In this document: positions 18,863 to 28,012 of the stretch, one piece after another
Numbering within the stretch: position 1 is the stretch's first letter
Layout: every line of letters begins with the position of its first letter
Source: a bacterium
GTDB taxonomy: Bacteria > Electryoneota > RPQS01
Assembly: GCA_016703065.1 (NCBI GenBank)
Contig: JADJCU010000003.1
Span: 62,001-126,000 of the forward strand
Reading direction: 5' to 3'
DNA: 64,000 nucleotides
The notes under the pieces: generated by a model
Databases searched by the model: none
Told to the model about the DNA's origin: nothing
Seen by the model: only the letters and a program-made list of their open reading frames with translations
Position numbers and translations under genes: made by a program

Positions 18863-20343
18863 GAAACCTGCCTCGGATGGGCGAGCATTCGTCGATACAT
18901 CTCCTCATAAACACGGGCAGACCGTTTCCAAGAGAAGTCCTGTTTCATGCCATGGCGTTGGATCACTCGCCAGCGATCTGTCTTGCGAAAGTTGCTGATG
19001 GCGCGCTTTACGGATACTGCAAGCGCGCGTTGATCGTACTCACGAAACAGGAATCCTGTACCTCCGATGCGATCATGATCCGCATCTGAAATCGTATCAG
19101 CGAGCCCGCCGGTTTCGCGAGCAATCGGCGGACAACCGTAGCGCAGCGCCATCATTTGACTAAGACCACACGGCTCAAACTGCGACGGCATCAAGAACAT
19201 GTCAGCACCACCGTAGATGAGATGCGCCAGCGGCTCATTGTACTCAGATATGACGCGCACGCGCTGCGGATAAGCGGCCTGCAATTCAAGAAGTCTGTTT
19301 TCGTATACGGGATCGCCATTGCCGAGAATAACAAACTGAGCGGGACCGCTAATGATTTCACCAATGACCGGAATCAGAATGCTAAAACCCTTCTGTTCCG
19401 AAACGCGCGTCACCATGCCGATCACGGGCAGCGCTTGGTCATACGGCAAAGCCAGTTGCTCGCACAATTTGCGCTTATTCTTATTGCGCAAAGCCAAGGT
19501 CGTTGGGGCAAACTGTACTGGGAGTAGGGGATCGATATGCGGGTTCCAAACGTGGGTATCGATTCCGTTCAGAATGCCGGCGAAGTGTTTATGACGGCTT
19601 TGCAGAAGCGGACCTAGTCCGAAGCCCATGTGCTCGACTGTCCTCAGTTCGTGCGCATAAGTCGGGCTAACCGTGTTGATCGCATCCGCGAATTCAATCG
19701 CGATCTTCAGGTAATTTACCTGACCATGGAACTCGACTTTCCCGCCGGGATAGAAATGAGCGTCGGAGTGATCGAGCCAAACTCGCGAGCCGGCGTGGAA
19801 GTTTCCTTGAAACGCGATGTTGTGAATCGTGAGGGCCAGCCTGCTTTCGGCGAAGAAATCGCTGAACCGCGGTGAGCGCAGGAAGATGGGCAGAGGGCCT
19901 GTCTGCCAGTCGTGCGCATGGACAATGTCCGGGCGCCAGTTCGTGTGTTTGCACCAGGCGAGAGCCGCGAGTGAGAGGAGTGCAAACCGCGCGTCATTGT
20001 CGTCGTAGTCCTGTTTGAGTTTTGGATCATTGTAGTAGCCGGCTCGGCCAAACAGCTCGGCGACATCAACGAAAACAAATCTGAGATTAGCTCGGTCATG
20101 GCTGTGCTCGGGAAATCGGGCAAGATATTTATGCGCGTTGAGTTCAAGCTCAAACTCCGCTGCGCCCTTCCGCTCCGCACAATCGCGCAAGGTGCCATAA
20201 CGCGGTGACACGACGACGACCTCGTGTCCGAGCTCGGATAGTGCAAGCGGCAGCGAAGAGCTAACATCAGCAAGTCCTCCGGATTTGGAGAACGGCGCCA
20301 CTTCAGAACTGACGTGGAGAATTCGCAGGGGAGTTGGTTTCAT
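18859..20343 (-). CDS. glgA: Glycogen synthase (ADP-glucose, GT5)
   Basis: 494 residues; elongates alpha-1,4-glucan from ADP-glucose. The N-terminal MKPTPLRILHVSSEVAPFSKSGGLADV contains the KxGGL nucleotide-sugar motif (KSGGL), and the C-terminal Rossmann half has the E-x7-E motif in FEPCGLSQMMALRYG followed by TGGLADTI. Length and motifs are normal. It overlaps the diguanylate cyclase upstream and the NHL gene downstream by four bases each (ATGA), so it is translated as part of this operon. No other glycogen genes are in the window. Confidence 0.93.
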   Translation of the reverse strand: MKPTPLRILHVSSEVAPFSKSGGLADVSSSLPLALSELGHEVVVVSPRYGTLRDCAERKGAAEFELELNAHKYLARFPEHSHDRANLRFVFVDVAELFGRAGYYNDPKLKQDYDDNDARFALLSLAALAWCKHTNWRPDIVHAHDWQTGPLPIFLRSPRFSDFFAESRLALTIHNIAFQGNFHAGSRVWLDHSDAHFYPGGKVEFHGQVNYLKIAIEFADAINTVSPTYAHELRTVEHMGFGLGPLLQSRHKHFAGILNGIDTHVWNPHIDPLLPVQFAPTTLALRNKNKRKLCEQLALPYDQALPVIGMVTRVSEQKGFSILIPVIGEIISGPAQFVILGNGDPVYENRLLELQAAYPQRVRVISEYNEPLAHLIYGGADMFLMPSQFEPCGLSQMMALRYGCPPIARETGGLADTISDADHDRIGGTGFLFREYDQRALAVSVKRAISNFRKTDRWRVIQRHGMKQDFSWKRSARVYEEMYRRMLAHPRQVS

Positions 20344-21735
20344 CCTTCAACCGACGCAAGTCTTACCAGATTTCGGCCATTGCGCTTCACCCAGTAGAGT
20401 GCGCGGTCGGCGCGGTCAATCATCTCTTCCGGTCCTTTGCAGCCGGTGCTATCCGTCACTCCGCATGAGATCGTTATCGATGCGAGCCGTTCCCCGTCAT
20501 CAGCGCTGATCTCACCGCTCGAAATTGCCTTGCGGATCTTTTCTGCGACGATGAGTCCTTGTTCGGCGCGGACTTCCAGGCAATATCAGGGCAAATTCCT
20601 CACCACCGTAGCGGGCGACCACATCGATATCGCGGACCGTTCGGCGAATCTGATTGGCCACCCATGCCAAGACGCGATTGCCGGCCTGATGACCATACGT
20701 GTCGTTGTAGTTCTTGAAACCATCCACGTCGATCATGAGCAATGTCATCACACCGCCATAGCGCAGCGAGCGTTGAAATTCAGTGCGGAGTTGCGTCAGA
20801 AAGAAGCGGTGATTAAAGAGATTGGTGAGTCCATCCACCATCGCCATGCGCTGCGTGCGCAGGTGTTCACTCGTTCGATCGAGAATTAGCGAAAGACCCT
20901 GTTGCACGACGGGCAAAGCAGTTTCCTCCGCACCGGACATGATAACATCACGCGCGAATAGCAGTTTCACGATTCCAAGCCGTCGTCCTCGAAAGAGCAG
21001 TGGGAGAATAAGCCCGCAGCGCAAACCGACGCTGCCGTTCGGCGGGGGCAGGAGCAGAGCGCGATCGTCAAGCGAGAGGAGAAAATGCGGCGTTCCTGTC
21101 CGGAGCAGCGTTGTTTCAAATTCACCGGCGAGCGGCACCGGCCATTGAAAATCAGGCCGTGCCGCATAGATCCACGACCAGCCGTCGGGACGGTCCGCCC
21201 AAAAGCTGCTCGGCGCAATCGGCGCGATCTCGAGATAGTCGGGCGCAAACAGCGTTCGCAGGCGACCTTCGAGGGCATCAAAGAAGTCCGCGCCTTCACG
21301 GTCAAGTCGAGGTTCGCTGATCACAGCCTCAAATGCGCGACAGCGGCACTGCTGTTCCCATAGCCTCAGCGACGGATCAAGCAACTCGAGCAGCGCGTTG
21401 CTGTCAGTTTTATCTACGGACAGGTTCAGTCCCACAAGTCGCTCCAACCACTCCCGCACGGCAACGGACGTCGAGAACCCAATCGAATATCGGTCTCCGT
21501 CGATAGCGAAGAGCGCCGGACTCACGGGCTCAGGTTCGATTATTAACGCCGCCGCGTCCGAAGCCAGCCAGTAACAGCGAGCAGCTGAGTGCCCCGGCAG
21601 TGCGAGAGGTCGATCAAATACGCCAAGCTGTGCCAGATGCCGTTCAATCCAGCGCAGGTCATCACTTCCTACGCGGATTAAGCGCAATTCGTTCAGTAGT
21701 TTCTCTTTCCGCAACTCCGCGAAAACAGATGTCAT
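20340..21735 (-). CDS. GGDEF diguanylate cyclase with N-terminal sensory region (frameshifted)
   Basis: Residues about 1-290 form a sensory region with a GAF-like second half (LPLLFRGRRLGIVKLLF). The GGDEF domain follows: MVDGLTNLFNHRFF, MIDVDGFKNYNDTYGHQAGN and the active-site GGEEF, with an RxxD inhibitory site (RDID) five residues before it. The frame breaks at about 20576-20581; the continuation has EQGLIVAEKIRKAI, ITISCGVTD and RADRALYWVKRNGRN, ending at TGA 20340 (about 464 residues). It makes c-di-GMP from GTP, subject to product inhibition. No transmembrane segment is seen. It overlaps glgA as ATGA. Confidence 0.88.
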
Positions 21736-21765
21736 GTGATTCGCCTGATTCAGTTAGACTTACCC

Positions 21766-23025
21766 TTAGTACCGATGCACAACCGCCTGACTTTCGAATA
21801 CGTGTTCGCCCGCTACCCATACTTCTTCCGCAACCGCATGTCCAAAGAAATAGGGTAAGGTTTCAAGTTCGGGTAAGTTCCATAGAGAGAAGTCGGCGGA
21901 CTTACCTGCCTCGATCGATCCCGTGACGGCGTCGAGATTCAAGATGCGCGCAGGATCAAGTGTCACCGCCCACAGCAGCTCATTCGCACTCATCTTGCCA
22001 TAGATGGCGGCGGCGGTCATGCAGAACGGAATCGACTCCGTCATCGCCGTGCCGAGATTCATGTCCGTGGCGAGAGCAACCCGCAAACCGGCGTCGATCA
22101 TTTTGCGCAGCGGCGGGTATGGTATTGTGCCCATGAAGAAGACGCACGCCGGCAACGCGACTGCGGGCACTTCGGCTTGAAGCAAGGCCGCTATCTCATC
22201 GTCGTTTAGATACTCGAGATGATCAGCGCTTCGCGCGCCAAGTTCAGCGGCCAGCAGCGCTCCGCCGGAATGGCCGAATTGATTTGCGTGAATCGTAACG
22301 TCGAGGCGCTCGTCCTGGGCTGCGCGTAGAATGCGGCGTGACTCGTCGACTGTGAACGCGCCCTCTTCGCAAAATACATCTATACAGTCCGCCATCCTGC
22401 GCCCCGCGACTTCGGGAATCATCTCTTCAATGACACTTTCAACAAACAGCTTGCGGCGGTCCTGCCACGAACTGGGAACGACGTGGACGAGAAAAGTGCG
22501 GCTCATGCGCTGAGGAAGCAATGGCTTGAGTTCACGCATCGAGTGTAAGAGTTTCAACTCTCCTTCCCACGTCAGGCCATATCCGCTCTTGACTTCGATG
22601 GTCGTGACGCCAAACTCAAGGGAACGCTCAAAGCGTGGGAGCGCTTCGCGGACAATATGATGCTCGCATGCGCGCGCGATTCGCTCAGCGGTCGCGTGGA
22701 TACCGCCTCCTGCCGCCGCGATTTCCTGGTACGATGCGCCGCGGTTACGAAGGAAAAACTCGTGAGCGCGATTGCCAATGAACAGTGGATGCGCATGACA
22801 GTCAACAAATCCGGGCAGCATCATCTTGCCGCCCGCAGAAATTCGCTCAATATTCGACGGAACGGAATGGAGAAGATCGGCTGACGTTCCAACTTGTTTG
22901 AACGCGCCGTTTTCCAGCCAGACGGCGGCGCGCTCAATAGTCAAAAGCGGTCGCGCGCTGTCATCCTTGTGTTGCGATAGCGGCGTAACGAGCCGGCCAA
23001 TATCGTGAAGCAGGATTGAACTCAA
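21766..23025 (-). CDS. hutI: Imidazolonepropionase
   Basis: 419 residues from TTG 23025. Third step of histidine breakdown: hydrolyses 4-imidazolone-5-propionate to N-formimino-L-glutamate. Amidohydrolase-fold metal ligands are in FVDCHAHP, in HANQFGHSGG, in ADHLEYL and in the Asp of ATDMNLGT (family ATDFNPGS); the substrate loop KSGYGLTWEGELKLL is intact. It starts 3 bases after the crotonase gene and is 30 bases upstream of the diguanylate cyclase. The hut genes hutH and a formiminoglutamate hydrolase are not in the window. Confidence 0.95.
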   Translation of the reverse strand: MSSILLHDIGRLVTPLSQHKDDSARPLLTIERAAVWLENGAFKQVGTSADLLHSVPSNIERISAGGKMMLPGFVDCHAHPLFIGNRAHEFFLRNRGASYQEIAAAGGGIHATAERIARACEHHIVREALPRFERSLEFGVTTIEVKSGYGLTWEGELKLLHSMRELKPLLPQRMSRTFLVHVVPSSWQDRRKLFVESVIEEMIPEVAGRRMADCIDVFCEEGAFTVDESRRILRAAQDERLDVTIHANQFGHSGGALLAAELGARSADHLEYLNDDEIAALLQAEVPAVALPACVFFMGTIPYPPLRKMIDAGLRVALATDMNLGTAMTESIPFCMTAAAIYGKMSANELLWAVTLDPARILNLDAVTGSIEAGKSADFSLWNLPELETLPYFFGHAVAEEVWVAGEHVFESQAVVHRY

Positions 23026-23028
23026 GCG

Positions 23029-23811
23029 CTATTTCCCCGTGAAAACCGCATCACGTTTCTCGAGGAAGGCGCCGGTGCCTTCGTTCTTATCGGCCGTGCC
23101 GCAACAATACCCAAACAGGCTGACTTCTGTCTGCAGCCCATCGCGCAGCGATTGATCGGCTCCGATGCGCACGGCATCGAGCATTGCTTTGCGCGCAAGC
23201 GGCGCGACTGCGGCAAGCTGCGCCGCCAACTCCTTGGCACGGATCAAAACCTGTTCGTGAGGAACGACTTCGTTGACGAGGCCGATTTGCAGAGCTTCGT
23301 TGGCGGAGACCATGCGCCCTGTCAATAGCAATTCAAGAGCGCGGCCTCGTCCGACGAGCCGGGGCAGTCTTTGTGTTCCGCCGTAGCCCGGGATCAAACC
23401 TAACTTGATCTCGGGCTGTCCGAATTTCGCCTTCTCGGACGCGATGCGCAAGTGGCACGCCATCGAGAATTCGCAACCGCCTCCCAACGCGAAACCTCCG
23501 ACCGCGGCGATCACTGGAATAGGGAGATTTTCGATGCGCTCGAAAACACCTGTACCCAGGGCGGAGAATTCGACGCCGGTTTGCCCATTTAGGTCGTGGA
23601 TTTCGTGAATGTCTGCGCCGGCGACAAACGCCTTCTCCCCCGCTCCTGTCACGACGATCGCGCGCACATCAGACGTTGCAATTTCGGAATCAAGACAATT
23701 TGCGATCTCGTTAAACGTCGCGACATTGAGCGAGTTCATGGACTTGGGTCTGTTGATTGTCAGAACGCCGACAGCGCCATCGACCTCCCACAGGATATTC
23801 TCGTAGCTCAT
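23029..23811 (-). CDS. Enoyl-CoA hydratase/isomerase family protein (crotonase)
   Basis: 260 residues. Oxyanion-hole segments AGADIHEI and GGFALGGGCEF are present, and both hydratase glutamates are retained (GGGCE and FGQPEI), so hydratase activity is expected; the loop LGLIPGYGGTQRLPRLVG is typical of short-chain 3-hydroxyacyl-CoA dehydratases. Which acyl-CoA it uses cannot be told. It lies between hutU and hutI with gaps of 2 and 3 bases, an odd position since no CoA ester occurs in the hut pathway. Frame intact. Confidence 0.9.
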   Translation of the reverse strand: MSYENILWEVDGAVGVLTINRPKSMNSLNVATFNEIANCLDSEIATSDVRAIVVTGAGEKAFVAGADIHEIHDLNGQTGVEFSALGTGVFERIENLPIPVIAAVGGFALGGGCEFSMACHLRIASEKAKFGQPEIKLGLIPGYGGTQRLPRLVGRGRALELLLTGRMVSANEALQIGLVNEVVPHEQVLIRAKELAAQLAAVAPLARKAMLDAVRIGADQSLRDGLQTEVSLFGYCCGTADKNEGTGAFLEKRDAVFTGK

Positions 23812-23813
23812 GA

Positions 23814-25466
23814 TTAGTAGTTTAATCCAGGTATAAGAACATTTTTGGAATCTGCAGTTTTTGTAGCGAGTTCGTAGCCTGCATCGTGATGGCGGAACAC
23901 TCCCATGGCCGGGTCATTGGTCAGCACGCGTTGAATACGGGCTGCGGCTTCCGGCGTGCCGTCAGCGACAATAACCTGTCCGGCGTGTTGCGACGCTCCC
24001 ATGCCGACGCCGCCGCCGTGATGGAAGCTCACCCAGGTTGCGCCACTCGCCGTATTGACGAGCGCATTGAGAAGAGGCCAATCTGATATGGCATCGGAGC
24101 CGTCTTTCATGGACTCCGTTTCGCGGTTCGGAGACGCAACGGAGCCGCAGTCGAGGTGGTCACGACCAATAACGATCGGCGCAGTAACAGCTCCTGAAGC
24201 AACAAGATCGTTCATGGCGAGTCCGAGCTTCGCGCGATCTCCCTGTCCGAGCCAACAGATGCGAGCAGGCAAACCCTGAAACGGAATTTTCGGCGTCGCC
24301 TCACGAATCCAGCGCTGCAATCCCCGATCATCGGGAAAGAGTTCGAGAGCTTTGAGATCAATGGTGTAAATATCCTGCGGGTCGCCGGACAATGCCGCCC
24401 AGCGGAATGGCCCCTTGCCTTCACAGAATAGCGGCCTCACGTATGCCGGCACAAAGCCCGGATAAGCGAACGCCTCGGCATAACCCGCTTTCAAGGCCTG
24501 ACCGCGCAAATTGTTGCCGTAATCAAATGTGATCACGCCTTGATCCTGCATCTCCTTCATTGCACGGCAGTGCACTGACATTGAGTGCATCGAACGCTTG
24601 ATATATTCTTTCGGATCGCTCTTGCGTAGCTTCAAGGCATCTTCAAACGACATGCCGTGCGGGACATAGCCTTGCAGCTCATCGTGCGCGGAGGTCTGAT
24701 CCGTTACAATGTGCGGCAAGTTATCGCGCTTCAGGATTTCCGGAAAGACGTCCGCGCAATTGCCGAGCAAGCCGACCGAAAGCGCTTCTTCATTCTGCGC
24801 AGCATTGGTGACGAGTTCAAGCGCTTCGTCGAGTGAATCCGTCGAACGATCGCAATAGCCGATTTCAACTCTTCTCTTTAATCGTGCGGGATCCACTTCA
24901 ACACACAACACAGCGCCACCATTCAGCGTAACCGCCAGCGGCTGTGCGCCGCCCATGCCGCCAAGGCCGCCGGTGAGTGTCCATGTGCCTGCAAGTGTGC
25001 CACCGAAATGTTGACGACCGGCTGCTGCAAACGTTTCGTATGTCCCTTGTAGAATGCCCTGCGTGCCGATATAGATCCACGAACCTGCTGTCATCTGCCC
25101 ATACATGATCAGCCCTTTGGCTTCGAGTTCATGAAAGTACTCCCACGTTGCCCACTGAGGAACGAGATTCGAATTCGCAATCAGCACTCGTGGCGCATCC
25201 GCGTGTGTCTTCACCACGCCAACCGCTTTGCCCGATTGCACGAGCAGCGTTTCATCACTTTCAAGCTTTGTCAGCGAATCCAATATCACGCGCAACGCAT
25301 CACGATTGCGTGCTGCTTTGCCAGTCCCGCCGTAGACGATTAACTGCTCGCGGTCCTCCGCTACTTCAGCGTCGAGGTTGTTCAGCAACATGCGGTAGGC
25401 GGCCTCTTGCAGCCAGCCTTTACAGGTCAATTTCGTGCCTGTCGGGGTCCTCGGTATCTCAAACAT
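23814..25466 (-). CDS. hutU: Urocanate hydratase
   Basis: 550 residues, full length. Second step of histidine breakdown, urocanate to imidazolonepropionate, using tightly bound NAD+. Visible blocks are the NAD-binding TGGLGGMGGAQPLA, YGNNLRGQALKAGY around the active region and VSFHHGGGVGMGASQHAG near the C-terminus. It is the first gene of a long minus-strand operon that continues through a crotonase, hutI and then envelope and signalling genes. Confidence 0.96.
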   Translation of the reverse strand: MFEIPRTPTGTKLTCKGWLQEAAYRMLLNNLDAEVAEDREQLIVYGGTGKAARNRDALRVILDSLTKLESDETLLVQSGKAVGVVKTHADAPRVLIANSNLVPQWATWEYFHELEAKGLIMYGQMTAGSWIYIGTQGILQGTYETFAAAGRQHFGGTLAGTWTLTGGLGGMGGAQPLAVTLNGGAVLCVEVDPARLKRRVEIGYCDRSTDSLDEALELVTNAAQNEEALSVGLLGNCADVFPEILKRDNLPHIVTDQTSAHDELQGYVPHGMSFEDALKLRKSDPKEYIKRSMHSMSVHCRAMKEMQDQGVITFDYGNNLRGQALKAGYAEAFAYPGFVPAYVRPLFCEGKGPFRWAALSGDPQDIYTIDLKALELFPDDRGLQRWIREATPKIPFQGLPARICWLGQGDRAKLGLAMNDLVASGAVTAPIVIGRDHLDCGSVASPNRETESMKDGSDAISDWPLLNALVNTASGATWVSFHHGGGVGMGASQHAGQVIVADGTPEAAARIQRVLTNDPAMGVFRHHDAGYELATKTADSKNVLIPGLNY

Positions 25467-25526
25467 ATAGTTATATTGTACTTAATGACAAAGAAATCAC
25501 GCGCAAACGGCTTTTCTCCAATACTG

Positions 25527-25555
25527 AATATAGGGACTAAATCCACAGAAAACAA
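25527..25555 (-). promoter_or_regulatory. Putative promoter of the hutU operon
   Basis: On the minus strand TTGTTT (25550-25555) and TATATT (25527-25532) with a 17-base spacer. The -35 falls in the T-tract of the upstream terminator. Start near 25520, leader about 54 bases. A second A/T-rich stretch closer to the ATG has no convincing -35. Confidence 0.45.
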
Positions 25556-25577
25556 GCCGCTTTGGGGAGCGGCTTGT
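25549..25577 (-). terminator. Intrinsic terminator after the acid phosphatase gene
   Basis: A 10-bp stem (ACAAGCCGCT / AGCGGCTTGT, loop TTGGGG) followed by TTTT on the minus strand. Confidence 0.8.
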
Positions 25578-25601
25578 CATAGAAAACGGCTTTGACCGAC
25601 T

Positions 25602-26435
25602 CTACCTCCCCGGCACCAGAGCATCATATTTGATCTTAAGAGTTAGGCTGTCGCTCGCTGAGTTGTCATGATTCAGCAGCGCTCGTTCCCATGAGCCGTA
25701 CGCGGGATTGGGCAGCATGAGCCAGCGCGTGCCCCACCAGCTCATGTGGTCTTTGGCCAGCCGCTCACGCTCTATAGTCGTCTTCTTGTAGCCGATGAAG
25801 TCATCAAGGTTGTCACCCGCGACTTGCACGATCCGATGCGTGCGCGAGATATAGTCGCGGCGTGTACTCTTGTCAGAACCCCACCCGTCGCGTTCATCCT
25901 TGCACATGACTTGCTCTGCCGTGTTCGTTTGCGGAAAGCCCAGCGTGCGCAGATTCTGCCATGTGCTTTCGTCGAGTTTGGCGTCGCGATTGGTGACGTA
26001 GAAAACCGCCACACCTCTCTTGTCAGCTTCTCTTAGGAACTCTACGGCGCCGGGCAACGCTGACGCACTGGCCTCATTGCACCAGTCGTCCCATCCTGTT
26101 GGATAGGATGTCTTGTCAAGGATGAGCCGCGCCTCGTAGGCCGAGTTGTCGAGCACCGTTTCGTCGCAGTCAACTATTATGGCGGGCGGCTTGCTCCCGA
26201 AGGGCGGCTTTTGCTCTGTCGCAGCCGTCCAGCTTGTGTCGGCCAATGCGCGGTCGAGGGCATCGAGTGCGCCCATGTAGACAGTTTCGCAGGCGGCGTA
26301 ATATTCAGCGGAGCGCTGCATCCACAATACGCTATGCAGCAGCTCGTGGGTTTGCCGGTGGTAGACATAAGTCGCGGTATGCGAACACGACATGGCCGCA
26401 AGGGCGATGATCATCAAACAGATTGTCTTTTTCAT
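25602..26435 (-). CDS. Lipoprotein HAD acid phosphatase, class C / e(P4) type
   Basis: 277 residues from the ATG at 26435; an in-frame start 63 bases further upstream would place the lipoprotein signal internally, so I reject it. MKKTICLMIIALAAMSC is a lipoprotein signal with lipobox AMSC. HAD motifs: DCDETVLDNSAYE (DxDET, nucleophile), VFYVTNR and AGDNLDDF. The fold is that of surface 5'-nucleotidases/acid phosphatases that strip phosphate from nucleotides such as NMN in Haemophilus e(P4). It stands alone between the alpha-operon terminator and its own terminator. Confidence 0.9.
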   Translation of the reverse strand: MKKTICLMIIALAAMSCSHTATYVYHRQTHELLHSVLWMQRSAEYYAACETVYMGALDALDRALADTSWTAATEQKPPFGSKPPAIIVDCDETVLDNSAYEARLILDKTSYPTGWDDWCNEASASALPGAVEFLREADKRGVAVFYVTNRDAKLDESTWQNLRTLGFPQTNTAEQVMCKDERDGWGSDKSTRRDYISRTHRIVQVAGDNLDDFIGYKKTTIERERLAKDHMSWWGTRWLMLPNPAYGSWERALLNHDNSASDSLTLKIKYDALVPGR

Positions 26436-26481
26436 TGGGAAGCAGGCAGATGATTTCGGAATCAGAGATTCAGTTACCAAA

Positions 26482-26509
26482 GCAAAAGCCCCCGCCAAGC
26501 GGCGAGGGC
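26482..26509 (-). terminator. Intrinsic terminator of the alpha operon
   Basis: A 9-bp GC-rich stem with one mismatch and an AAGC-type loop (26488-26509) is followed on the minus strand by TTTT. It lies 22 bases after rplQ. Confidence 0.8.
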
Positions 26510-26531
26510 AATCGGCAGAGCATTTGGAGAA

Positions 26532-27004
26532 CTACTTGACCGCTCTTTTGGTTTTCGCCGCGATCTTTTTCGGCGCGCGCTTCTGCACGGCAGCCTTCTT
26601 CTCGGGCTTCACGGACGGCGCAGGCGCGGGAGAAGTTACGACGCCTTCGTAACCGACCAGCTCGATGACGGCAAGCGGCGCAGCATCACCGAGGCGCACG
26701 CCCAACTTGACAATGCGGGTATAGCCGCCGGGCCGTTCGGCCATCTTCGGCGCGATATCATCAAACAGGGCGGCCACAACGGAGCGGCGCGAGCAAACCG
26801 CAGCGATGTCACGACGCGCGGCGAGCGTGCCGCCCTTCGCGCGGGTGATCAGTTTTTTTCGGCAAAGGGGCGCAGTTCCTTCGCCTTAGCCAAGGTGGTC
26901 TTGATGCGCTTGTGCTCGAACAGTTCTTGCGCAAGATTGCCCATCAGGGCTTTCTTATGGCTCGAGGACCGCGAAAGTTGCCGGCCCTTATTCAAGTGTC
27001 TCAT
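26532..27004 (-). CDS. rplQ: 50S ribosomal protein L17 with basic tail (frameshifted)
   Basis: MRHLNKGRQLSRSSSHKKALMGNL is the L17 start, at ATG 27004, overlapping the rpoA stop as ATGA. The frame breaks in the seven-T run 26853-26859 after RPFAEK and resumes LITRAKGGTLAARRD. L17 lines the exit tunnel. After the core (ending LVGYEG) an Ala/Lys/Pro tail of about 35 residues follows (KPEKKAAVQKRAPKKIAAK), similar in style to the L22 tail here. Confidence 0.92.
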
Positions 27005-27993
27005 TTCTTCTCGAAGTCGGGAGAGAGATATTTTTCAACGTCCATGCCAAAATGCAGGGACTTTGTCTTCAGAATTTCGTTCAACTCGATGAGTGATTTG
27101 CGTCCAAAGTTCTTGAAGCGCAGCATTTCGTTCTCATCCTTGCGGACTAAGTCGGCGATGGTCCTAATCTGGGCTTCCTTCAGGCAGTTCGCACTTCTTA
27201 CAGACAGTTCCAGGTCCTCTACGGGCTTGCGAAGCAGCTTGCGAATCTGCAATGTCTCTTCGTCGATGTCTTCATCGTCTTCCTTCTCAGGCTTCATATC
27301 AAAGCTGATGAAGAGGGCGATATGATCGCGCAGAATGCGTCCGGCATTGGACAGCGCATCCTCAGGGGTAATCGAGCCGTCGGTCCAGATTTCAAGAATC
27401 AGCTTCTCGTAGTCGGTGCGCTGACCGACGCGCGTGTTCTCGATCGTGTAGGTGACGTTTCGAATGGGCGAATAGATGGCGTCAAGCGGAATAGTACCAA
27501 TCGGCGCATCCGCCGGGCGATTCTCTTCGGCGGGCACATAGCCGCGTCCCTTCTTGATCGCCAGTTCCATCTTGAGTTCCGCTTCGGTGTTCAGCGTTGC
27601 AATCAAGTGGTCGGGGTTCAGGATCTCGAAGTCGTTGTTCCCGATCTGCAAGTCGCGCGCTGTGAACTCCTTCGGACCCTTAAGCTGGACAAATATCTTG
27701 TCGGGCTTCTTGTTCAGCAGTTTGAAGCGCACACCCTTGAGGTTCAGGATCATCTCGGTGACGTCTTCAGAGACTCCGGGCATGGTCGAGAACTCGTGCA
27801 ACACGCCATCCACTTTGATGGTAACGATGGCCGCGCCCTGCAGTGTAGAGATCAGAACTCTGCGAAGGCTGTTGCCAATCGTGACTCCATAGCCTCGTTC
27901 AAGAGGTTGGACAATGAATTTGCCATAGGTATCGGTATGGGTAGATTCATCAATCTCCACCGCTTCCGGCATCTGGAAGTTCAAACCGTTCAT
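27001..27993 (-). CDS. rpoA: RNA polymerase alpha subunit
   Basis: 330 residues. N-terminal domain (FIVQPLERGYGVTIGNSLRRVLISTLQGAA) for dimerisation and beta/beta prime contact; C-terminal domain from about 250 (EDLELSVRSANCLKEAQIRTIADLV, then NFGRKSLIEL) with the two helix-hairpin-helix motifs binding UP elements. Intact. Sits between rpsD (19-base gap) and rplQ (overlap), the standard alpha-operon order. Confidence 0.97.
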   Translation of the reverse strand: MNGLNFQMPEAVEIDESTHTDTYGKFIVQPLERGYGVTIGNSLRRVLISTLQGAAIVTIKVDGVLHEFSTMPGVSEDVTEMILNLKGVRFKLLNKKPDKIFVQLKGPKEFTARDLQIGNNDFEILNPDHLIATLNTEAELKMELAIKKGRGYVPAEENRPADAPIGTIPLDAIYSPIRNVTYTIENTRVGQRTDYEKLILEIWTDGSITPEDALSNAGRILRDHIALFISFDMKPEKEDDEDIDEETLQIRKLLRKPVEDLELSVRSANCLKEAQIRTIADLVRKDENEMLRFKNFGRKSLIELNEILKTKSLHFGMDVEKYLSPDFEKK

Positions 27994-28012
27994 GGGTCTC
28001 CTCGAGGTGAAA

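Noticed and set aside
25467..25500. TTGTCA/TATATG promoter immediately before hutU
   Set aside because: The -10 would overlap the start codon; the pair at 25527-25555 is better placed.
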